Assembly (NCBI GenBank): GCA_020850735.1
Contig: JADZEE010000136.1
Coordinates: 62,001-126,000 of the forward strand
Direction of reading: 5' to 3'
From: Gammaproteobacteria bacterium
GTDB taxonomy: Bacteria > Pseudomonadota > Gammaproteobacteria > JADZEE01
Length of the DNA stretch: 64,000 nt
Below are positions 7,702 through 15,644 of this stretch, one piece after another. A model generated the notes under the pieces. That model made no database searches. It saw only the letters and a program-made list of their open reading frames with translations, and was not told the DNA's origin. Every line of letters begins with the position of its first letter. The stretch's first letter is position 1. A program made the position numbers and the translations under genes.

Positions 7702-7722
7702 ATTCGACTCTGACCCCGGTTT
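7697..7722. repeat. Third copy of the 26-bp interspersed repeat
   Basis: Identical over 26 bases to 7035-7060, in the same orientation, and containing the core TTCGACTCTGACCCCGG. It ends two bases before the stop codon of the GNAT gene on the opposite strand. Confidence 0.85.
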
Positions 7723-7723
7723 C

Positions 7724-8179
7724 TCAGTCGAGCTCGGTCTCGAGTTCGATGTACGGGCCGGTCGTCAGGCCCTGGCTGCGGAAGAACGACAGCTGTGTTT
7801 TCTGGCTGCGGGACACCATGGTGCGCAGCGTGCGGATCCCCATGCTGTGGAAGCGTGCGCTGATGGCATCGAACAGCCGGGTGCCGATGCCGGCGCCGCG
7901 GTAGACCGGGTCCACGTCGATGGCGAAGACCCAGCCGCAGGGCGGCGAGCCGAATTCCCAGGCACGCACCTCGCCGATGATGAAACCGACCGGGCGCCGA
8001 TCCAGCTCCGCGACCAGGAAGCAGTGCGTGTCGGCGGGTGCGAACCTGTGGCGGGCGAAGATCTCGCGCCAGTACTCGGGCTTGGCGGTGCCGCTGGTGG
8101 CCTCGTCGAGACCGACGACGGCGGGCAGATCCTCCGGCACGGCCGGGCGAACAGTCACGGTGCAGGTGTCAGTATTCAT
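7724..8179 (-). CDS. GNAT-family N-acetyltransferase
   Basis: A 151-residue GNAT protein. The acetyl-CoA pyrophosphate loop is visible as VYRGAGIGTRL (R/Q-x-x-G-x-G/A type) after the beta-4 strand GWVFAIDVDPV. The C-terminal half (TMVSRSQKTQLSFFRSQGL) is typical of the fold. ATG at 8179 gives the standard beta-1 start (TVTVRPAVPEDLPAVV); the longer open frame is not needed. The acceptor substrate is unknown. The 26-bp repeat abuts its 3' end. Confidence 0.88.
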   Translation of the reverse strand: MNTDTCTVTVRPAVPEDLPAVVGLDEATSGTAKPEYWREIFARHRFAPADTHCFLVAELDRRPVGFIIGEVRAWEFGSPPCGWVFAIDVDPVYRGAGIGTRLFDAISARFHSMGIRTLRTMVSRSQKTQLSFFRSQGLTTGPYIELETELD

Positions 8180-8252
8180 GCGCTGGGTTCCGAAGTAACA
8201 CGGCCCTGGCCGGTCAGCCCGCGCAGCATAACGCGCACCGCCGCCCGGTTCA

Positions 8253-9563
8253 TCACGGCGGGGCGGCCCCGCCACCGGACCGTGCCAGGGTACAGGGATC
8301 GCCGTCGGCGAGCAGTCCGTCGATCAGACCGCCGGTCAGCAGCGACAGGCTGCCTCTCGCGACCGCCGTGCCGACGTGGGCGGCCGTACCCGGGCCGATT
8401 TCCGCACCCGTGTGGATCCGCGGATCCGCCAGCGATCCGTCGACTCGCACCACGCCGCCGAGGGCCGTCCCAGCAAGGCCCGCGCCGGTACGGGCCTGCG
8501 GACGGGCCTCGAATGCGATCCGCTCGCTGCGCAGATCGATGCTGCCGCCGCCGAGCAAGTCGTAGTCGGCCGTGCGCAGCCCGACGCCGGTCGGGCTCGC
8601 GGCGATGCCGTCGACGACCCGCAGGTGCAGCACCGCGCATTCGAGCTCGGTCTGTGCTGTCGCCGCGGCCAGTGGATTGAGGCTCCGGATCAGCCCGAGC
8701 AACAGGCCGACGAGGCGCGTGTCCGCGGGCGCATCGGTTACGCCGCCGGCACCCATCTCCACCCGCAGCTCGCCAGTGCTCGTGGCGGCGATGGCGGCGA
8801 TCGATTGCCCCTGGCCGCGCAACTCGATATCGAAGTCGGTTTCGGCGCCCCGTACCAGACTGCGATCCGCGAGGCGGGGCAAGCGGTCGGGCAGGATCCC
8901 GCGGCCGTGCAGCTCCACGAGCACCCGTGGCGGGTTCTCCCGGAGCTCGGCGCGGATCTGCCCGGACACGCGGCCCGCGGCGAGGATCGCCCGCACGAGT
9001 GCGATGTGCACGCGATCGTCGACCTGCGTGAGCTCGGCGTGCACGTTCTCGAACAGCATGCCCGCGGCCTTGACGCGGGCCGCACGCCAGTCGATCCGCA
9101 ACGGGGCGCCGCGCAGCAAGTGCCAGAGCAGAGGCGTATCCGAAAGCAGCCGCGCGTCAGCCTGCGTGCCCGCAGCCGTCCATGGCGCGTCGAAATCGAG
9201 CGTGGTCGATTCCAGCGTTGCGTCGACGGCGCGCACCGCGCCGGCGTCGAGCGCGATACTGGCCTGACCGGCCAGCTCGGACGCGCCGATCCGGGCCTGC
9301 AGCCGCGTCAGCTCGATGCGGTCTGTGCGCGCCAGCAGCGTCGCATGCAGCTCGAGGTCGGTCGTGGCGGCGTGGTGCCCGCCCGTGGCTGGCGCCGGCA
9401 CGACCACGGTCGCCGCGGTCAGGTCGATCTCGAATCGTCCGCCCGGTTCGGCCGCGCCGGCCACGACCGGCAACAGCGCCAGAGCCGCCCACGGCAGCAC
9501 GGCGCATCGCAACACGGCCCGGGTCGGGAGCGGTGCCGACGGCCGCGCACGCAGGTGCCGCAT
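8253..9563 (-). CDS. AsmA-family protein, secreted short form
   Basis: A 436-residue protein with a signal-peptide-like N-terminus (AVLPWAALALLPVVAGAAEP) and the AsmA C-terminal domain (FDIELRGQGQSIAAIAATSTGELRVEMGAGGV, then RSLNPLAAATAQTELECAVLHLRVVDG). It starts 11 bases after the stop of the longer AsmA gene and repeats that protein's C-terminal architecture, so the pair looks like a tandem duplication in which this copy lost the N-terminal transmembrane anchor and half the beta-rich region. AsmA-like proteins are now viewed as bridge-type carriers of phospholipid across the periplasm. A soluble short member would be unusual. The start at 9563 is chosen for the signal peptide. Confidence 0.82.
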   Translation of the reverse strand: MRHLRARPSAPLPTRAVLRCAVLPWAALALLPVVAGAAEPGGRFEIDLTAATVVVPAPATGGHHAATTDLELHATLLARTDRIELTRLQARIGASELAGQASIALDAGAVRAVDATLESTTLDFDAPWTAAGTQADARLLSDTPLLWHLLRGAPLRIDWRAARVKAAGMLFENVHAELTQVDDRVHIALVRAILAAGRVSGQIRAELRENPPRVLVELHGRGILPDRLPRLADRSLVRGAETDFDIELRGQGQSIAAIAATSTGELRVEMGAGGVTDAPADTRLVGLLLGLIRSLNPLAAATAQTELECAVLHLRVVDGIAASPTGVGLRTADYDLLGGGSIDLRSERIAFEARPQARTGAGLAGTALGGVVRVDGSLADPRIHTGAEIGPGTAAHVGTAVARGSLSLLTGGLIDGLLADGDPCTLARSGGGAAPP

Positions 9564-9574
9564 CGAACGGCCGG

Positions 9575-11617
9575 TCAACGACCGAACAGACCTTTGAACA
9601 CGCCCTTGACCGTTTCGCCCGCGCCTTTGACCACGTCGCCCGCTTTGTCGAGCGCGGATGGCTGCTGCTGGGCGGACGTGGGCTCTTTCGCCTGCGCCTG
9701 TCGCAGTTTCTTGTCCCCGAGCGCAACCGCGCACACGTCGTCATCGACGGTCGCCCGATCGAACAGGCCCTCGGCCAGGATCGACAGGCCGCCGGTTGCC
9801 ACCGCTGCCCCGACTTTGATGCCCGCCGTCGCCGCGCCCGCGGCATCGGTCACGACCCTGGGCTCGGCGAGCGTGCCGCCGAGACGGACGAAGTCGCCGA
9901 TGCTGGCGAGATTCAGACCCACGCCCGCACGTGGTTTGGGCTTGGCGCCGATGTCGATCGCCTCGGTTTGCAGGTCGATGCGGCCGCCGCCCAGGATGTT
10001 GAGCTTGTCGGTCTGCAGCGCGATCCCGGTGTCGTTGGCGGCCACGCCCTGGCTGATCGGAAAATTCACCACGGCGCACTCGATGTGCGTTTTCGGATCG
10101 CTGCTCGCCAGCGGGTTGAGCAGGCGCAGGCCGTCGAATACGGCGTCGGCGCTGGCCACGCCGGCGGTTTTGTTGGCCATCGTCGCGGCACCGATCTTCA
10201 TCCGCACCCGGCCATCCGCGCCCGCCATGATCGCGGCCACGGAGCGACCCTGGCCCTTGATTGCGATGTCGAAGTCCATCGGGCCGCCCTGGACGAGCTT
10301 CGCCCGCAGGAGCTTGGGCACCTGGCCTGCCACCACGGTCCGTCCCCGCATCTCGAGCGCCACCGCCGGCAGGTCGCCCGCGGCGTCGAGGTCGAGCTTC
10401 ATTTCGACGACCCCGCCCGCGCTGTCCGCGCGCAACGGGTCGACGCGCAGCCGGCCGTTGGCGAGCAGCACGCGCGCTTCGAGCGCGGCGAGTTCAAAGT
10501 CCCTGGCGATTACCCGGTCCGCTTGCACGTCGAAATCGAGATCGATCGCGCGCAACGCAGCCGTCGGCAGCGGCGCGCCGGGAAACAGGCGCTCGCCCTT
10601 GCCTGGGGGCTTGTCGCTGCCGCCCGGCAGCAGCTCGGTCAGATCCAGCAGCGAGGCCTCGATGCCGCCACGCAGATGTGCGCGCGGCATCGCCAGCGCG
10701 AGCACACCACTGCCCGCAAGCGCGGAGCGACCGATGGTCGCGTGCAAGCCGTCGAACACATAGCCACGCTCATCCGCCGTGAGCGTGACCGCGACGGCGA
10801 CCGGACCCACCGCCGGCAGCGCGGCCGCCGCGCCGCCGAGCGCGGCGATCGTGTCCGCCGCCAGCTCGACGTCGAGCCGGAACAACTGCGCAGCCTGTAC
10901 GAGTGCGACCGAACCGCGCGCGTTGATCCGGACGCCGCCCGACTGTCCGACCAGATCGAGATCGAGGGGCCGGACGTCGGCCAGCGCCGCCAGCGTACCG
11001 AGTGTGCCGGTCAGGCTGATCGGCCTGCCGTCGACGCTGCCCTGCATGTCCAGCGCGATCGCCGTGGTCCGATCGGCGGCGCTGGTATGCAGGGCCTTGA
11101 GGTGGATCTCGCGGGCCGGTACATCGGTGCCCGCGTGGTAACGCACGGTCGTGTCTTCGACGCTCACCTGCTCGATTTCGAACGCGGGCAGCCCGGCAGC
11201 GGGCGCCGGCAGCGTCGATTCCCGGGCGGAGGCGCCGACGGTCCAGTTGGCGTCGCCGTCGGCGTTGCGCTCGAGCACGACTTCGGCATCGCGAAGATAC
11301 AGGCGCCGGATCACGACCCGGCGTTCGAGCAGCGGTAGCAACGCCGCCTGCGCCTCGAAGTGTGCGATCCGGATCATGTCCGGCGCACTGCCCCAGCCGG
11401 CATTGCCGAGGCGCACGCCCTGGACCGTCACCGTGGGGATCAGCGACAGCTTCAGCCCGAGCTCGCCGTCGATGGCGAAACTGCGGCCGCTCTGCCGTTC
11501 TACCAGCGCGATCAGCTCATCCTTGTACCGGTTGACATCGAAGGTGAGCAGGAAGGCCGCGAGCGCGCCGGCTGCGACGAGCACGATGACGAGCAGGGCG
11601 AGCAACAGTTTTTTCAT
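9575..11617 (-). CDS. AsmA-family inner-membrane-anchored periplasmic protein
   Basis: A 680-residue protein with one N-terminal transmembrane helix (KKLLLALLVIVLVAAGALAAFLL) followed by the AsmA N-terminal motif (FDVNRYKDELIALVERQSGRSFAIDGELGLKLSLIPTV, read in two parts) and long beta-rich periplasmic repeats. The C-terminal AsmA domain (FDIAIKGQGRSVAAIMAGADGRVRMKIG) is present. The family is implicated in outer-membrane biogenesis and lipid transport. ATG at 11617 directly precedes the membrane helix. It is followed by the shorter paralogue, probably in one transcript. The C-terminal tail after the domain is low-complexity and basic. Confidence 0.93.
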   Translation of the reverse strand: MKKLLLALLVIVLVAAGALAAFLLTFDVNRYKDELIALVERQSGRSFAIDGELGLKLSLIPTVTVQGVRLGNAGWGSAPDMIRIAHFEAQAALLPLLERRVVIRRLYLRDAEVVLERNADGDANWTVGASARESTLPAPAAGLPAFEIEQVSVEDTTVRYHAGTDVPAREIHLKALHTSAADRTTAIALDMQGSVDGRPISLTGTLGTLAALADVRPLDLDLVGQSGGVRINARGSVALVQAAQLFRLDVELAADTIAALGGAAAALPAVGPVAVAVTLTADERGYVFDGLHATIGRSALAGSGVLALAMPRAHLRGGIEASLLDLTELLPGGSDKPPGKGERLFPGAPLPTAALRAIDLDFDVQADRVIARDFELAALEARVLLANGRLRVDPLRADSAGGVVEMKLDLDAAGDLPAVALEMRGRTVVAGQVPKLLRAKLVQGGPMDFDIAIKGQGRSVAAIMAGADGRVRMKIGAATMANKTAGVASADAVFDGLRLLNPLASSDPKTHIECAVVNFPISQGVAANDTGIALQTDKLNILGGGRIDLQTEAIDIGAKPKPRAGVGLNLASIGDFVRLGGTLAEPRVVTDAAGAATAGIKVGAAVATGGLSILAEGLFDRATVDDDVCAVALGDKKLRQAQAKEPTSAQQQPSALDKAGDVVKGAGETVKGVFKGLFGR

Positions 11618-12101
11618 CGATGGCATGACTCCGGCCGCGACGCGGCGCCGCAAGCCCGGGCAGGCGTCGCGGGCGCCATCGCGCCGCTAATCATAGCCCG
11701 CGGCGCGAGCGTTCGCCCGTGGCATTGCGCGCCGGCAAGGCGGCGCCAGCGTTCAAAGTCCGCGACCAGGCCCGCGCCACCGGATGGCCGCCGGTCCCTC
11801 GCCGCAATGCGGACGGCGAAGGCGCGTGCAGCGGCAACAGTGGAACAGGCCCCGTTTCAGCGCGACGGCCGTGACCGGGACCTGCTCGGGCGGCGCAGCC
11901 GGGAGTCGAGGTTGATGCGTCTGTCCGTGCGATCGATGTCGTGCCGTTACACCCGGGGCGGGAACTCCGCCCGCAGGGTGTCGATGCCGACGATCGGCAC
12001 GCGCGAAAACCCCGCCTCCGTAGACCTGCCCCTGCCAGTGACGTCCCGCGTGAGCCCGCGCTGCTGCGGCGTGTGTCACCCTGACGATGGCAACCGCGGG
12101 C
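11618..12101. other. Gap of about 480 bases with no supportable gene
   Basis: Open frames here have the arginine-rich composition of GC-driven noise, and no start with a ribosome site, repeat or clear promoter was recognised. The right end is the 3' side of the leftward membrane-protein gene and the left end is the 5' side of the asmA gene, so the asmA promoter must lie in this stretch. Confidence 0.5.
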
Positions 12102-13178
12102 TCAGCGCCGGCGCAGCCGTGCGGACAAGCCGAGCGAGGCCACGGTCGCGAAAAACAACACCACCGCGGCCGCGTTGCCCGCACTACCCCACAGGCGCGC
12201 CGGCGCCAGAGCGTCGCCGGTGAGGTCGCCCGCGACGCGCAGCAGCAGGGTCACGTGCAGCAGCGCGAGCGGCGCGTAGATCACGGGGTGGAAAGGCAGT
12301 GACACGCCGAGCACGGCGGGCAGGATCACGAGCGCGTGGGCGAATATCATCGAGAACACGAAACCGACGAGCAGCGCGTGCACGATGGCGTCGTAGACCG
12401 GGCCCGCGCCGGGCAGCCCGTGTACCGCGAGCAGCGTGCCGCCGGTGGCGAGCCAGGCATAGCCGGCCAGCATGCACACCGCCATGTAGCGCGGCAGCCC
12501 CGGTACACGCACGGTGCGCCGGGCCACGTCGTGCCGCGCGAGCCATGCCGCCAGGCCTGCGAGCGCCGCGCCGGCTGCGTGCGCGCCGATCCAGGCACCG
12601 GCCGTGACCGCTGCAGCGGCCGCGCCGAGCACAAGGATCAGCGCCACGAACGCGCCGCGCACGGCGGCGCCCGGCCGCATCACGCGGCCGAGCTCCAGGC
12701 GCTCACCCGCGATCGTCACCACCAGGAAGCACACCCACCACAGCGCCACCAGCGCCATCGGTCGGCCGAGCAGCCACAGCCCGTTGCCAATGAACCAGGC
12801 CGCGGCGCCGGCCGTCATGATCACCGTATGCAACGCCCGTTCCCGCCGCCGCAGCACCGCGCCGAATATCGCCAGCAGGGCGAAGCTCGCAGCGAGCATC
12901 AGCACTGCGCCGGCCCGCGGCTGCCCGGCCAGGAGTGCCGCGGCCCCGCTGGCACTCAGCATCGGCGCGAGATAGCACCAGCGCCACCCCAGGGCGGCGG
13001 CACGCTCGAGCCCGATCAGCGTGCCGAGGAACGCGCACACCATCAGCGGACCGTGCAGCATGCTCCAGCTTGCGACACCCGGCGACAAAACCATGCCGAG
13101 CCGCGCCAGCGCCGCCGCGAGCCCGGCGAGCAATCCCGCCATGGCGAGCAGCAGGAAGGGCAGGTGAGCCAGTCGCAA
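12102..13178 (-). CDS. Polytopic membrane protein in a nitrosative-stress block
   Basis: 358 residues with roughly ten hydrophobic segments. Several histidines lie within or beside membrane segments (SMLHGPLMVCAFLGTLIGLERAA, IVHALLVGFVFSMIFAHALVI, LPFHPVIYAPLALLHV), as in haem- or metal-binding membrane proteins such as NnrS. It is not clearly NnrS itself (a true NnrS is encoded at 15645). It is probably the distal gene of a leftward group with the MIP18-like and hemerythrin genes. A role in nitric-oxide handling is inferred only from these neighbours. Confidence 0.72.
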   Translation of the reverse strand: MRLAHLPFLLLAMAGLLAGLAAALARLGMVLSPGVASWSMLHGPLMVCAFLGTLIGLERAAALGWRWCYLAPMLSASGAAALLAGQPRAGAVLMLAASFALLAIFGAVLRRRERALHTVIMTAGAAAWFIGNGLWLLGRPMALVALWWVCFLVVTIAGERLELGRVMRPGAAVRGAFVALILVLGAAAAAVTAGAWIGAHAAGAALAGLAAWLARHDVARRTVRVPGLPRYMAVCMLAGYAWLATGGTLLAVHGLPGAGPVYDAIVHALLVGFVFSMIFAHALVILPAVLGVSLPFHPVIYAPLALLHVTLLLRVAGDLTGDALAPARLWGSAGNAAAVVLFFATVASLGLSARLRRR

Positions 13179-13282
13179 GATTCAGTCCCGCCCGTCGATG
13201 AATTTCACAGTCCGTGGACCGAACAGCCGCCGGCTGCGCTCCCGAACCGTCGCGTCCAGCGCGCTGCCTGTGTCACGGGCTC

Positions 13283-13582
13283 TCAGCCGCCGAGCAGCGC
13301 CCGCGCGTGCGCCGACATCAAGTCCGGGCTCCACGGCGGCTCCCACACCAGCTGCACGCTCACCGCCCCGACGCCTGCGATCCGCTCGCGCACCATCCGC
13401 TCGGCTTCGCTGGTGAGGTAGTCGTTCAGCGGGCACGCGGGAGTGGTGGTGGTCATCGTCACCGCGACGGCATCGCGATCGATGTCGATCGCGTAGACAA
13501 GCCCGAGATCGACGATGTTGACACCGAGTTCGGGATCGAGCACTTCAGTCAGGGCCTCGCGCACCGCTTGTTCTGTGAGCAT
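13283..13582 (-). CDS. MIP18/DUF59-family metal-sulfur cluster assembly factor
   Basis: A 99-residue protein with the family signature VLDPELGVNIVDLGLVYAIDI (residues about 14-34, read as two adjoining motifs) and the conserved TTTTPACPLNDYL cysteine segment. Relatives include SufT and PaaD, which help insert or repair Fe-S clusters. ATG at 13582 gives the standard N-terminus. It lies between the hemerythrin gene and the membrane protein, all leftward, suggesting repair of Fe-S or iron centres damaged by nitric oxide. Confidence 0.9.
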   Translation of the reverse strand: MLTEQAVREALTEVLDPELGVNIVDLGLVYAIDIDRDAVAVTMTTTTPACPLNDYLTSEAERMVRERIAGVGAVSVQLVWEPPWSPDLMSAHARALLGG

Positions 13583-13723
13583 GTCTGGTGTTCCCGCCCG
13601 CATGGTGAACCGCCCCGCATCATAGGCGCCGGCGCCGGCGCTTTGAAGCGTGACCGGCGCGCACGAGCGGCCTGCCGGCCGCGCATCCGCTGGCCCCGAG
13701 GGGCCGCTCTGCGGCGCTGCGGT

Positions 13724-14296
13724 TCAGGCGCCGCCAACGGCGCAACCGCAACCGATCCGGGCCGCGAGCCGGCGCTGCAGGGCTTGGTAACGGTGCTGCT
13801 CCCGGGATCCGAACAGCGGATCTTCGTGGTCGGGAGCCGGCAATTCGATTTGTGCCAGGTCGCCGGCGTCGAGCGCACGCTCGGCGAGCGGAAGCAGCAG
13901 GCGCTCCTCCCGTTCCATGTGCGCGTGAAACACGCGCACGTACTCGCTGGCGGGCTCCAGTAGCGCCGCACGCGGCATGAGCGCCCCGTTCACCACGGCC
14001 TCCAGCCGCTGGCGCAGCGCCGTGCCGCTCGCGGCGATCGCGCGGTGCTCCGCGTGCAGCTCATCGACCGCGGCGCGAACCTGCGGCTGCTGCTGCGCCA
14101 GGTGGGCGAACACGAAATCCTCGACCGGATGGTGGAAACGGTCGGGATACTGCGTCATGTAATCCATCGCATCGAGCAGGATTGCATAGTCGGGCCGTCC
14201 GGCCATCGCCAGGGTCTGTACCTCCTCCTCGACGATACCGAGTAAACGCCTGAAGTCGACGTGCTCGGCACGAAACTTCTTCAGCGGATCGTTCAT
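13724..14296 (-). CDS. Hemerythrin-domain protein
   Basis: A 190-residue four-helix protein with the hemerythrin histidine/carboxylate pattern: HVDF (His12), FHHPVEDFVF, LHAEHRAI, and FHAHMEREERLLLPLA. This fold binds a non-haem di-iron site for O2 or NO sensing and storage; YtfE/RIC relatives relieve nitrosative stress. The C-terminal tail ends GCGCAVGGA, with two cysteines that could bind metal. An AGGCAGAG ribosome site precedes the ATG. A DNR-like box lies 81 bases upstream, between this gene and divergent fdxA. Confidence 0.9.
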   Translation of the reverse strand: MNDPLKKFRAEHVDFRRLLGIVEEEVQTLAMAGRPDYAILLDAMDYMTQYPDRFHHPVEDFVFAHLAQQQPQVRAAVDELHAEHRAIAASGTALRQRLEAVVNGALMPRAALLEPASEYVRVFHAHMEREERLLLPLAERALDAGDLAQIELPAPDHEDPLFGSREQHRYQALQRRLAARIGCGCAVGGA

Positions 14297-14376
14297 CTCT
14301 GCCTCCGTTCACGCGCCACGTCGTCATGGCGTTTCGCGCGCTGAAGACAGGATGCACTCGCCGGGGTCGGGGCCGT

Positions 14377-14390
14377 ATGATCATTGTCAT
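14377..14390. promoter_or_regulatory. DNR/FNR-type operator between hemerythrin and fdxA genes
   Basis: ATGAT-CATT-GTCAT is a near-perfect dyad matching the DNR/NNR consensus TTGAT-N4-GTCAA at all but the two outer positions, which are changed symmetrically. It is placed between two divergent genes. A CRP/FNR-family regulator is encoded 0.4 kb away. Confidence 0.6.
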
Positions 14391-14453
14391 ACCGGTGCCG
14401 GCGCCGGCGCTCTACCGTCACCGCTGAGGAATGAGCCGGAGAGGTAGCGCATC

Positions 14454-14777
14454 ATGACGTACGTCGTTATGGAAGCGTGCATCAAGTGCAAGTACACCGA
14501 TTGTGTGGAGGTCTGCCCCGTCGATGCGTTCCGCGAGGGCGCGGACATGCTCGTCATCGACCCTGATGAATGCATCGACTGCACGCTGTGCGTACCCGAG
14601 TGCCCGGTCGATGCCATTGCCGCGCAGGCCGATGTGCCGGCCGAGCAGGTCGACTTCATCGCGCTCAATGCCGAGCGCGCCCGGGTGTGGCCGCTGATCT
14701 GCGAGAAGCAGGAACCGCTGCCCGGGGTGGAGCACTGGGCGGGCGTGCGGGCCAAGCGCGAACTGCTGCAATACTGA
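14454..14777 (+). CDS. fdxA: 7Fe ferredoxin, FdxA type
   Basis: A 107-residue ferredoxin. The N-terminal [14 protein letters not shown] and the [12 protein letters not shown] motif ligate one [3Fe-4S] and one [4Fe-4S] cluster as in Azotobacter ferredoxin I, and the long C-terminal extension of that class is present. The free cysteine of ferredoxin I after the first motif (PVDC) is alanine here (PVDAF). ATG at 14454 is preceded by a GGAGAGG site. The low-potential carrier could serve ferredoxin-dependent enzymes encoded elsewhere in the window, but its position beside an NO-response block suggests stress-linked expression. Confidence 0.95.
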   Translation: MTYVVMEACIKCKYTDCVEVCPVDAFREGADMLVIDPDECIDCTLCVPECPVDAIAAQADVPAEQVDFIALNAERARVWPLICEKQEPLPGVEHWAGVRAKRELLQY

Positions 14778-14779
14778 CA

Positions 14780-14800
14780 CGCCGTGCGCCGCACACGGCG
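14780..14800. terminator. Possible bidirectional hairpin between fdxA and the CRP/FNR gene
   Basis: Inverted repeat CGCCGTG-N7-CACGGCG lies in the 25-base gap between convergent genes. The stem is 7 bp and no U-tract follows, so the termination role is tentative. Confidence 0.4.
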
Positions 14801-14802
14801 GC

Positions 14803-15540
14803 TCAACGGCCATGCGGTCCGGGCGCGGCGATGCGCTCGAGCATGTCCGCCTGCACGAGCTCGAAGCCATGGCCGGTGGTGCGTATCCAGCCGGCCTTCT
14901 GCCAGCGGCTGAGGATGCGGATCACGGTCTCCGTACGGGCGTTGACCAGATGGCCGAGTTGCGCGCGGGTCAGATGCACGCCGGTCGTCAGGGCGCCGTC
15001 TGCGCGCCGGGTGCCGAAACGATGCGCGAGATGAAACAGTACCATTGCCAGCCGCCGCGGCGCGGTGGGGGCGCTGACGATGTCGATTTTCGCGCGCAGG
15101 ATGCGGGTGTGCTCGATGAGGACGCGGTTCAAGGCTGGAGCGAGCTCCGGGTGTTGCGGTTGCAGTTGCTGCACCACCGCGGCGGGTACGCACAGCAGCA
15201 CGACCTGCCGGGTCACCGCAACGGCGTCGGCCGGAAACGCGAGCCCCTCCAGCGCCGGTGTGATGCACAGACTGTCGCCCGGACCGAACAGGGCCACCAG
15301 GTTGGTCTCGCCGTCTTCGCCGGGCCGGGCTACGGCCACCAGCCCCTGTTCGACGGCCATGAGATTGCGCGCGCGATCGCCCGTGCGCCACAGGTACTCG
15401 CCGCCGCGGGCGCGGCGCAGGACCGCGCGGGCGGCGAGCTGCGCCAGGCATGGGCCGTCGACGCCGGGGAACAGCCCGGTGGCGGCGAGGCGCCGGGCCA
15501 GCGCGCTGGTCGCTGCTGTGCGTTCGGGTGTTTCGTTCAT
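14803..15540 (-). CDS. CRP/FNR-family transcriptional regulator (DNR/NNR-like)
   Basis: A 245-residue regulator with an N-terminal cyclic-nucleotide-binding-type beta barrel (about 25-140), a long dimerisation helix and a C-terminal helix-turn-helix (LTRAQLGHLVNARTETVIRILSRWQKAGWI). The cysteine array that binds the [4Fe-4S] cluster in FNR/ANR is missing from the N-terminus, so direct oxygen sensing by a cluster is unlikely; DNR/NNR proteins lack it as well and sense NO through haem. ATG at 15540 is chosen because the longer frame upstream is arginine-rich noise. It neighbours nnrS, fdxA and a hemerythrin gene, consistent with an NO regulator; the ligand is inferred. Confidence 0.9.
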   Translation of the reverse strand: MNETPERTAATSALARRLAATGLFPGVDGPCLAQLAARAVLRRARGGEYLWRTGDRARNLMAVEQGLVAVARPGEDGETNLVALFGPGDSLCITPALEGLAFPADAVAVTRQVVLLCVPAAVVQQLQPQHPELAPALNRVLIEHTRILRAKIDIVSAPTAPRRLAMVLFHLAHRFGTRRADGALTTGVHLTRAQLGHLVNARTETVIRILSRWQKAGWIRTTGHGFELVQADMLERIAAPGPHGR

Positions 15541-15644
15541 GGTCGTGCGCCGGCGATGCTGCATCCTCGCGCAGGAACGCGCAAACAGCCAGCGGCGGTA
15601 TCCGTGCGCCACGCCGTGAGGGCCGGTGAGCACAGGCGCGGCCC

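Noticed and set aside
6995..7722. Interpreting the repeats as terminal inverted repeats of an insertion sequence
   Set aside because: The enclosed gene is not a transposase and the copies are arranged as one palindrome plus one direct copy rather than a pair of terminal inverted repeats.
12102..13178. Calling the membrane protein NnrS
   Set aside because: Its histidine pattern differs from the true NnrS encoded at 15645; only the context is shared.
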